A program made the translations under genes and the position numbers. The notes below the pieces were generated by a model that saw only the letters and a list, made by a program, of their open reading frames with translations, did not search any database and was not told the origin of the DNA. From Stratiolaelaps scimitus (Eukaryota > Arthropoda > Arachnida > Mesostigmata > Laelapidae), in the NCBI GenBank assembly GCA_019614645.1, contig JABWDB010000018.1, positions 3,898,501-3,962,500 of the forward strand: 64,000 nucleotides of DNA. Direction: 5' to 3'. Positions 54,601 to 64,000 of the stretch are shown one piece after another (the first letter of the stretch is position 1; each line of letters opens with the position of its first letter).

Positions 54601-55638
54601 ATCGATAGTCGGACGTGTACCCTGACTGAGAGAATGAGTTAGCGGCTGGTCGATTGCCGATTCGGCGAACGCGTTCGTTGTTTGGTGCATTTTTCTGGAT
54701 TTGCGCTTGGCATTGTTGCTGCTGCTGCTGCCGATGATGTCTCGAGACAGGTTTTGATGGCCATGATGAGCGTTGTGAAAGAGAGGGGACATATGTCGCC
54801 TGCTCTGCGTGGATCGTTCTGTATATTCTGTAGTAGTCTGCTGAACGATTCATCTGGTGGAACCATGTGAATTCCCGGGAACGCCGCTAGTGACCACTTT
54901 ATAATTATAATAATGATATTCATACAATTTCCATTTTTGCCACCCGATCATAATCTTCATACGTGATAGAAGCTGTGAGTTTCGACTTATTTTTTGAAAC
55001 GTCCCGTTCGACCATGAACCATCAGCGAGAGTCAAGATGAGTTAGTGGATGTATTTGTGCTTCTGTAGCTTGCTGCTGCTGCTGCTGCTGCTGTTCACAA
55101 AAGGCACTGCACAATATCTGGTATCAAATTCAACAGCGCGGATTCGTAAGCCCCTCGAGCGCGTGGCTAGACTCTCATGATCTGCATTTCCGAGCTTTCG
55201 AGTCCACCTAATCTAGTGTAGTATTATTTAACTACTGCCACTACTATTACTACCCGCTATTCAGTACTACATCACTCACATCAAGACTGTGTCGCCTTTG
55301 TCAGTGGCATTGGCAGCGGCGCCAGCAGCAGCAGTAGTAAGCGGAGGTGAATAAACTGAGTCAGCGTTGGGGGTTCGCATTGTCTGAGAGGGTGGACACT
55401 CTGCTTGAGAGTTCTGTCTGGCTATTGCCTTGCTTGTCTTTCTCGTCGGCGACCAGCCAACAGAGTTAATCTGTTTTGCTGCCCGGTCGCTCGTTAAGTG
55501 CGCCTTTATAGGATGAGCAGTTTCCCGCGCTCTCGCACCCGTTACACATGCTATATCCTGCCACCTATTGTAGTAATAAATACCTTCCTCTGCTCGAGGT
55601 ACGCCCTCGTCGACGCCTTCGACTCATGTTCCCCTATA

Positions 55639-55674
<36 letters not shown>

Positions 55675-56700
55675 TTGATAGATAGATTTAGTGAGACCGC
55701 GCAAGCGAGGGCCCTGAACGATTCTTGTGGGGATTGCTGATAGTGAGCAGGTCGATTGTCGTTTCTGCTTTCTGCAGTACTTCCCAAGTTACCTTCACCG
55801 ACCGCTGCTTTCTGTGTCTATGCTCGCGTCAGTCTATGCTCGCGCTCTACGTATAGATGCGGCACAGAGGAACATGCTTGGACCCCGAGCCAGACACACT
55901 GTCAACAGACACACGGCAGCAGCAGCACCAGCCGACGAACGCTAGTGGCCGCATAGCATACGCGGGCTACGCGTGCCAGCAGCAGCACCACCACCGACAG
56001 CCACCATCGCCGTCACCACCACCATGAGACTAATTCGAATTCTCTCGGCGGTCTCCCCACGGTGGTCACCCGTCTTTTGGGCCTGTGCGTCCATCGTCTT
56101 GTCGATCCGCGCGGCCGCTTCCGTCCGAACAATTCCCGCGACGATGATTCGCCATCCCGTACATTCCGTCCGTGGTTGTTCGCCTTCGTTCTTCATTCGA
56201 TTCGATTCAACGTGTAGCCTGCCTACCGCTGCTAATACTATTGTACATCGACACTCACATCGCTGGCGGAACCGCCGGCGGTCACTGGCCTTCGGCTGGT
56301 CCACTGAAATCCGCTAATTCGATGTTCATGATTTGTACGGTGTACATCGGCGGTGAGACGGCCGTTCGTGGTTAATTCGCCTCCCCCGCTGTTTTGCCGC
56401 GTTGCCTAACGGTTGTGGCGCTAGCCGTTCCACTGCTATCCGCTGCTGCGCTGCGGCGGCGGCAGCGATGGAGGCAGCGGCCCTTACCGTTGCTGCTGTC
56501 CGGGATATTCGGCAAGATTCGCGCTCGGCGAGCGTTACGCAACTCATGAATTCTGGTTGCGGCCAAAGTGCTGCCAGCAACTGGGGCTACAGACCGACGA
56601 CTGGGAGAGAAGAAGGCGAGACGCGCGTCGAACAGAACAAACAATCAGACCGTTATTCTCCCCATTACGAACCCACCCGTCTGCTAACAGCACAACCCCC
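51691..56700. other. Chain of CAG/ACC/CAA-rich islands; possible 5' UTR or first exons
   Basis: Triplet clusters at about 51978-52000 (ACC), 52155-52195 (CTG), 52895-52935 (CAA), 54005-54075 (ATA, CAC), 54205-54225 (CAG), 55073-55093 (CTG), 55320-55335 (CAG), 55980-56035 (CAG, CAC) and 56440-56475 (CTG, CGG). A CT-rich block lies at 52550-52650 and (TA)n at 55642-55672. Both strands are open in places only because of the repeats. The pattern resembles 5' ends of long-intron genes, but no coding exon can be defined. Confidence 0.35.
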
Positions 56701-56824
56701 GAAGCAGTGTTGCTCCCGTATCCCAAGGCTCAAGCATTCGTTGTCCGGTATAGTTCTTAATTCGCTTCGGCACAGTATAGTCTGATTGGGTTAGGTTTGA
56801 TTGGACGTGCGTGACCCTCTACAG

Positions 56825-57020
56825 GCCGAGCCCGGTGGCCCGGTGGTGCATTCGTGTGCGCCTCGCAATCGGAGGACAAGACACGTAGGTGCACGGGTTC
56901 GATCCCCACCGTTGCACGTTTGCATTTTCAAGGGGTCCATTTTACCCCTTGCTAAAGCAAGCACTGCTAAAAGCAGTTCTACCGTGGACGTTAAACGTTG
57001 GCTGAGAGTCAGCCCGAAAA
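56825..57020 (+). mobile_element. tRNA-derived SINE (family B), copy 2
   Basis: Starts GCCGAGCCCGGTGGCCCGG, has an A-box-like TGGCCCGGTGG and a perfect B box (GGTTCGATCCC, about 56897-56907). The body contains a CTAAAGCAAGCACTGC/TAAAAGCAGT near-repeat and ends GCTGAGAGTCAGCCCGAAAA. CCTCTACAG (56816-56824) and CCTCTATAG (57025-57033) are a likely target duplication. This copy keeps more intact boxes than the one at 28315. Confidence 0.9.
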
Positions 57021-57033
57021 CCTTCCTCTATAG

Positions 57034-57438
57034 CGCTCGAAAGCGGTGCCTTTCCAGCAGAAGCCGCAGAACGGCAACCACAGGAGAAACGCCGGTGGCT
57101 GCACGACGATGTTAGTCACCACTGATGTTTTGTCGGTTGTCGCGGCGTTGGCACTCGTTTCTATGACCTTGACTCTGTGTGCATTTTTCGTCGACAGGAA
57201 ACGACCGCTAGGTGATAGGCAGCGCCGAACAATCGGGATTAGACAACCCCGCTGATTCACAGCTATCGATTAACCAAACCTGTCCACTTTTGTGTAGACG
57301 ATTGCAGGCTTTGCACAATCTGATTCAATCGTTTTCGAGCGATATACTTTGATGCTTTCAGTCTTCGATCGGTCTGTATTTAGCGGATCGTTGCATGTAC
57401 CACATATATATATATACATATACACTTTTATATTTTTT

Positions 57439-57504
<66 letters not shown>

Positions 57505-59632
57505 AAAATTACCACCACGGTGTAATTTCTCGAGTGTATCGTACTATGGGCATTGACTTACGCAGAGTCCTGTGGCAGATCATATCACAGCACACTGTGA
57601 TAGTTGATGAGTACAGATTATTTAATGTCCTCAAATCTAATTATCGTCAAAGCCTCTGCCAAGTATGTATCCATGCATACCCAATGATTATATAGAATAG
57701 CAGCAATACCTGAGCGTACATGCGTGCGTACGCGCTGCTGAACGGTTTCACGAGCGGCAAGGATTTATGTACGTGAGATGCGCCGAGGTGACGCTTCAAC
57801 AGTCTATCTAGTTCTTTTTGATGACATCCTGCCTCTGGATAGAGACTAGTTTCCCATTAGTGTGCATACGTATGATACCTTCTATATATCATGACAGAAC
57901 GACAAACGGACACGGAGCGTGATTGTCCCTTGCGAACACCGTGTATGGAATCTGGGCTAATTAGCGCTATTTCTCGTTGCTCTCATAATTGCCAAGCAAA
58001 TATGAGAAATTGGGGATTTCCACTGGGCCTGTGTGTGTGTGTGTGGGGTCCAGGGTTGGGGGGTAATCTTCTATTCATATCGGTCGCAAGCTACTGTCCA
58101 GCTTTGAGTAATTACTAGTTGAAACCTAAGAGCGTGATTTAATAGAGGTTCAGCAGGACGACAGATTTTGCAACCACGGCGATTTCGACCAGGCGAATGC
58201 AACCAAATGCAGCGGACTTGCGTCAACCGTTAGCCATATAATCCGGAGCGTCTCAAGGATAGCCTCACTCGTAATCCTCACATATTGGAAGTTTTCGAGT
58301 ATCATTTCGAAGCAGGGCTTTACTCTGGAAACGAGCGGCTTTACTTAGGATACCATATGAAATTTGATTGTCGTGGGATCGCTGTTTATGGCGAGGATAT
58401 AACGTGGCACGTATGTGTGGTAACATCCATCGAGGTTTGAAAAGCCCCGATTTGAAGGAAAATGAATGTAGTCACAATTAAATTTCTATATACATCCCGC
58501 TGAGAAAGCATTGCCAAAGATGAAACTCACTTCGGTTGTAGTGATCATAGTGGTCCCGCAAGATCATTTCGAATGGGCCCCATTTATTGTCGCTGTTCCA
58601 TTAGAACGCGTCGTTTTGTAACCGTTTCCAAACACGTCATGTCATCTTCCAAATAGTTCTGATTCACGATTGCTTTATTGTGGCTGATGCAGCAGTGGCC
58701 TATCGGTAAACGGAGTCTATTATTATTCTTGTTGTCGTCATACCTTGGACGGACGGTTCATCTGAATCACTTGAGATCATTGTGGCAATTCTATGGATTT
58801 CGCGTCTGTGTATTGGACACAGAATGTTGTCGACCTGCGTTCGTATATCCTCGACCATCGTTCGAGGATTTCATTCATGGCGCGGGCTGATTAAGCAGGT
58901 AACACTGCAGTGGCCTGTCCTTGTTGGGCCATGCCTGTCAGGTGCAGCGCATTGTCGCGTACTGGCCGAACGTCAGTATCCTGTGACCATTCGAAATGTG
59001 CCTCATTCGACGTAAATGCGTTGTAAATGCAAATGTCGACTGCACAGTGCACTCAGTGTTCACCACTGACCACCTCCAATAATTATTAGATGAGGAGATG
59101 GCTTCGGGGGGGGGGGGGGGCGATCAATATATCTCAGAGGGCTAGATCCTCAGTCAACTTCGTGCTACAACGAATTGCGACTGCTTTCACCAGTGCGGTC
59201 AAACATATGCACGTACGAACACCGCAATGAAGTGCTATTTACGGCAGTTACCCGATCACTGTGTTCGTCATACGTAACCTCTATATTTAATCCCCGTACT
59301 TGTTCTACGGGCCGAGGGACAACAACAGCAACAATAGTCCATGTGCTTAACGAATCAACGATTTTTCCTAGATTCCCTATTCGAAACCTACTGCCAATCT
59401 CGTGTGGCGTTTGAACGGGTCATAACAACAGCCGACTTCGATATTGTAACGCTCGATATCGATTTATCCGTTCACAAAAACAAAATCGTTTCCGAATTCA
59501 CCCATGGTCGTGACAAATCGCCAGATCAGACAACGAGAACTGGACGGACACTGGAACGGAGCCTGGATGAAATATAGCACGGCAGATGATCTTACCGGTC
59601 AATGGCCGGTCAGCTGAACGGGCCCGCGGTAG
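57034..59632. other. Intergenic with long (TA)n tract
   Basis: A (TA)n/ATAC tract spans about 57403-57497 and a G homopolymer lies at about 59106-59120. A plus frame starting at 57109 encodes a hydrophobic stretch (VLSVVAALALVSMTLTLCAFF) followed by basic residues and ends at 57255; it could be a signal-anchor but has no other support. Confidence 0.45.
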
Positions 59633-62600
59633 GTGATTATGGCCGAAAGAATTCCACCTGATCCGCGGCCACCGCCGCCACCGGCGCTGCCGGCACCGCT
59701 GCCTCCAAACACAAAGCGCATGGCACCGCGCGTGGGAGGCGCAACAGTAGCGATTCAACTATTGCTGCTGCTGCTGCTAGCTCACCAAATGTTGGTTATG
59801 CTGGGCGACGGCAGGCCATCAGCATCTTTGTTCTCGGTGGACTCCGTTCCACTCGGGTGGGCCCTTTTTAGGCTTGCGCCAGAGACGTTGGCCCCATTCT
59901 GTGTCTAGTGGCGTCATCTCTCTTCTCTGAGGGTTCTGCGAAGGGCTCTGCTTTTGTTGTCGTCCGCCGACTGAGAGGGGCATGCGAGGGGCAGGAAAAT
60001 AGATCCGGATGCCGGATACACACACACACACAGTAACTCTGTGGTTGTTATATTGTGACGGCCGCTGTGTGATTCGACGTCGTGCGTTGCCAGAGAGAGA
60101 CGACCACCGAATCAGAGCAGCGCACAGTGTGCGCAGGCCTGCATCAGGCCTGCATGTCCGTACGGCCATATTTCGCAAGCGTGCTTGCTGGAGCTTGCTT
60201 TTTTTGCTTGCCCCCTGGTATGCCAAAGACAACTCACGCTGCGGGGCCTATTGTGCGGTGGGGCAGTGCTTTCAAAGCATATAATATAGTGCACGCAGGG
60301 TACGTTTATAAGAACGATGTACAGAGGGTTCGTAACTGATTCTAGTCTATTCGAACGAGCCCAGGTATGGAAAATATAAAATTATATGTTGTAATAAATA
60401 TTCGTTAGCTTGTTATTCCCACTGCGTCTGTTGGATAGCGAATGTTTGCAAAATCGCATCGACCTTGATAGCTTCCTTACCTGTGTCTACCAGAAGGAAT
60501 GATTAACGAATTTATTCGCAGCGGCGTTGTCGTCCCTAAGGTGGAACGTTTTAGTATACTTCCCGTACGTGAGATATCCAGTCAAGGACCGGATTTTTAG
60601 GTCAGCGTGTCCCTCGTCTGTCTTTGTGCCTATCGTTCTTCGGTAACACACAGTCATGCTCGCTGTGAGGCATGCTAAGAGTCACTTAACACAGGTTGGA
60701 GGCATGGCGTCACCTCGTCTGTTTTCATTCGAGTGAAGGACAATTAGCGAATTCATCCGGAGGGTGATTTCTCGAGAAATTATGTTGGAGATTCCGCAAA
60801 AACGTTTACCATTACGGCTGCAGCGGTTTTTTCGTTACGTCGTATTGAACGACTCTCTCATGTAGCTTTCGCGGCAGATACCGGTTATTGATGCTATCAC
60901 CCCTAATGGAATGGATACGCGCGCCTCGTTCATCTTTCTGGCAAATTGGCAGTAACTTATCAGAGTTGAAAACCATAATGGACTCAATGGTGCGGCGGTG
61001 GCCGCTAGACGGAACTTGGACGGCTGGCCCGATCTCACGTTTGAGATGCAACAGGGTTCGAGCGATGCGGTGAAACCGTTTGGCCACGCTGTCGTTGATT
61101 GAGCTATCTTCCACTGATGCTGATTTAACTAAGGGACGTGGTGGGGATGTTGCCAGACTGGCCAGCCGAGCACCGATAAGTGCGCCATTAACCCCCTCAT
61201 TGAAGGGTACGAGGAGAGATTGGTGTGCACCATAGGTGAAAATAACAACTACGAACGGTAGTTGGATGATATAATAGTCGTATACCTCATGCGCTCGATG
61301 AAGCCTTGTCGACGATGGACACGACTCAAGAGTTGATACCCGCTGCGCCCTGCGCTGAGCGATGGTAGCCGCCGTCTGACCGGCGGTGGAGTGGCCGATC
61401 ACAGAGGGATCGAGTCAATGGGTGGCCAGGAGGCGGAGTGGGAGATGAAGCGAGGAAGATCCTCGTCGAGGAATGGTAGTTTAGGTATAAGGCCGCCAGT
61501 AGGGCGCTGGCCTGCCGGTGCCTCCCTCCCCCGGACGAAGCGGTAGTGGATGGTTAGCAGGAGCAGAAGCAGCATGAAAATCAGCAGTAAGAGATTGAAG
61601 AGGAAGGACTGGCGACTAGAGTCGACCCAGAGGGCCAAGAGGTTACCACCGCAGAGGAGTGGAAGATAGACATAACAAGGCAAGGAGTGCCTAGCCCGCC
61701 TAGCAAGCGGCCTTCCGATGCGACGGCAAGAAGCCAGCGGGGCTGGGATAACGGGATGGGGTTGGGATAACGGGAGTGGGTAGGCGGATGGGAAATAGAG
61801 GAGTGCCACAAGAGTGTGCGCGGTCGGTTGTCAATAGCGAGAGAGAGAGAGGGAGAGAGAGAGAGAGAGAAAAAATACCCGAAGGGGAACCACGAGGTCG
61901 CCACTGCTTCCTCTTCCGCTGCTGCTGCTGCCGCCGCCAGTTGCGAGACGACACCGCCAACGACAACAAGACGGAAGGGAGAAGATGGACGAATGAGTAA
62001 GAACTGCATAGAACTGCCCACCGGAGGCCATCTGCGCCAATGGGGATTTGCAGGCGGCGGCGGTGGAGGCGGCGGCGGATAAAACAAGCTGTACAGGGAA
62101 GCTGGCAGCGAGAGATGACTGGCCCGCCTTTGATGGCATCCCACCACCGCAAAAAGGAAACGCTCAAGGAGCTACCCCTAACGGCTGGGAACGAAGCTAG
62201 AGTGGAGGTCGGACTGACCTGGCCTGCGTTGGGGACTGGATAAGGGAGGTAATGTGTTTCTTACCCGGGCTAGGAAAGTTGCGACTACTGGTGGTGCTGT
62301 CGGCGGCGGCGGTGGTGGCGCCGCTGCCGAAGCCGCTCGTGCAAGAAAACACTTTGCGTCTGTGGTACGAGGGGAGAACGCAGTGGCGTATATCGTACGC
62401 CTACGCAGGCTCAAGGCAACGGAACGATATGTTTGTTTGTGTTGAAGAGAGGGACTGTTTGAAGCGGGTGGAGCAGTGGGGTTGGAGAGATGTTCTAGGT
62501 CGAGGCGGCACAAGCAATAGAATACGTGACGGCGACCAAGTCCTTTTGCTCTGTTTGTCTTATTGCTGGGTGCTTTTTTCTGCATACACGTGTACTGCCG

Positions 62601-64000
62601 ACTTTTTCTCTCTCTCTCTACCTCTCTGTCCCTCTCGCCTGCGCTCTGCGTGGGGGGACTCGGTCTCTGTCTGGGACCAGTGCTATGCCATCATAAGTAC
62701 AGGTGTACGTACACCTGCTTCCGTTAATGGCCCAACTAGTTCGCTGATTCGCGAGCTCGAGACGGCTACCGTTGCCACTACTTTTCCAACGGCGGAAAGG
62801 TGGGAGTGCAGTAACTACGGCTGCTGCTGGCGAGTGCCTTCATAGTAACATATGCCGGTAGTCCTTCGGTAGTTTGCTAGTCATAGCGCTGCATGGGACA
62901 TGACGCTTCGTATTGTAGTGTCGTATTTATATGCAATGGATGTAGTCGGTGGAGGAGTTCTGCCGGAAATCACACATCAACTTAAAGGGTTGCGATAGCG
63001 GCAAATGTGCGGCGTCGTTATCGGGGAGCTGTTTCTTAAATGTTTTTGCTGATATTATGATTAGGCATTTATCTCTGTAGCATTCGTGCCGTCTTCGCCC
63101 TGGGAGAAGAGCGAGGCCATTTTATCGTTCTGACCACATTCAAATAATGCTGCCCTTTATAAGAAGTTGTCACCTCAACTCGACGGTCGAGCTCGTGACG
63201 CGTATCGTATCGCTGCGGTTGCTACTGCGATAGAATCGTGTAATTACTTATTTTTATTATAATATTTCTACATTACAACAGGCGTTTTGATACTCAGCGG
63301 ATTTACTCAGCTGGTACATTTAGTGTGCTAATGTGATTATCGACTCTGTTAAACAGTGGATCGCCGGCGGTCCGACAACGACAACAACAACAGCACCCGA
63401 CTGTACTCGAAGCACGTTCCGTTTGAACGGCCGATCGTATTACGCTGTTCGGAAAATCTATGCACAAAAAATGAAGGATCAGAACGATGACTATGAATGT
63501 TTCTCTACGCAGATCTAAGCAGATTACTCAGTCAGTTGAACGATAATGAAAATGAGCACCAATACGCATTTCATTAATGAACGAAAAAGACGTTTCGAAT
63601 TAATGTCGTCGACAGTCACTGTGTCCCCATTCTGTGACGTGGCCTACTGGCTGTGTTTGCTCATAGAACTCGCGAAAACCAGCTGTTGTTCTTCTTGCAT
63701 TGTCGCAGCGAGACGCGTTACCAATTCTATAGGTAACATGCGCCCTGTAACTGATCCATCGAACATAGTTATTGCTCGTATTCATAATCACACTAGCCCC
63801 GACAATATACATTTACTGCCCGATGTGCTGAGAGCAGTGTGATCTCCACGGTGAGATCTATTTTCCGTACGCTGTTATATTTCATTGGGTAAGCTTAAAT
63901 GTCAACCTATTTTTGTTTGCTGCCGTCCCGTAGACCCGCTCCCGTCATTAGACTCTTTTTGGTTGACACATGCTGTCTGTATTGTGGCAGTAGTACTACG
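59633..64000. other. CTG/CCG/GA repeat-rich flank, no gene recognised
   Basis: Contains CCG/CTG triplets at 59660-59780 and 61915-62080, a GA run at about 61839-61870, GGC triplets at 62295-62335 and CAA triplets near 63375-63395. The plus frames starting at 59720 and 62252 begin with Leu-rich stretches from CTG/CTA codons that resemble signal peptides; the second stays open for 197 codons. No domain is recognisable in either. The window ends without a gene boundary. Confidence 0.35.

Overview
The window looks like animal nuclear DNA. It is gene-sparse, its genes have GT-AG introns, and it is rich in (TA)n, (ATT)n and CAG/CGG-type simple repeats, tRNA-derived SINEs and a decayed non-LTR retrotransposon. 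The protein sequences are clearly metazoan. An arthropod, possibly a chelicerate such as a mite, fits the gene content and repeat style, but nothing I can see fixes the species.

Three genes can be read with confidence, all between 32.8 and 46.1 kb. (1) An intronless SCO1/SCO2-type cytochrome c oxidase copper chaperone lies on + (32897-33754). (2) A seven-exon SNAPC3 (SNAP50) gene lies on + (36099-42013); every intron is GT-AG, all phases agree, and it encodes 398 residues. (3) A two-exon pterin-4a-carbinolamine dehydratase (PCBD/DCoH) lies on - (45961-44887), convergent with SNAPC3. The three have unrelated jobs: mitochondrial copper delivery, snRNA gene transcription, and pterin recycling. 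They look like ordinary neighbours, not a functional cluster. One further ORF (46777-46433, -) may be an exon but I do not recognise it.

Left flank (1-32.8 kb): no gene I can name. It holds microsatellites, a GC-rich block at 10.4-11.6 kb, a small inverted-repeat element at 11.90-12.07 kb, a CGG/CAG-rich island at 17.4-19.1 kb, two strong hairpins near 19.9-20.0 kb, a pair of inverted repeat ends at 22.4 and 24.1 kb, a 5'-truncated CR1/Jockey-like LINE at 26.3-27.5 kb, and SINEs at 9.5, 27.6-27.8 and 28.3 kb.

Right flank (46-64 kb): no confident gene. It holds several CAG/CCG/ACC-rich islands (51.7-56.6, 59.6-59.8, 61.5-62.4 kb) that could be 5' UTRs or first exons of long-intron genes, one SINE at 56.8 kb, and long (TA)n tracts.

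The best unreported-looking structure is the SINE system. SINE-A (full copy at 9457-9720 with a 16-bp target duplication) and SINE-B (28315 and 56825) have different tRNA-like heads but share the same 3' end. Antisense SINE-A pieces sit in SNAPC3 introns 3 and 6, where their tails form strong 3'-splice-site look-alikes; the intron 6 copy starts only about 37 bp from a real splice donor.
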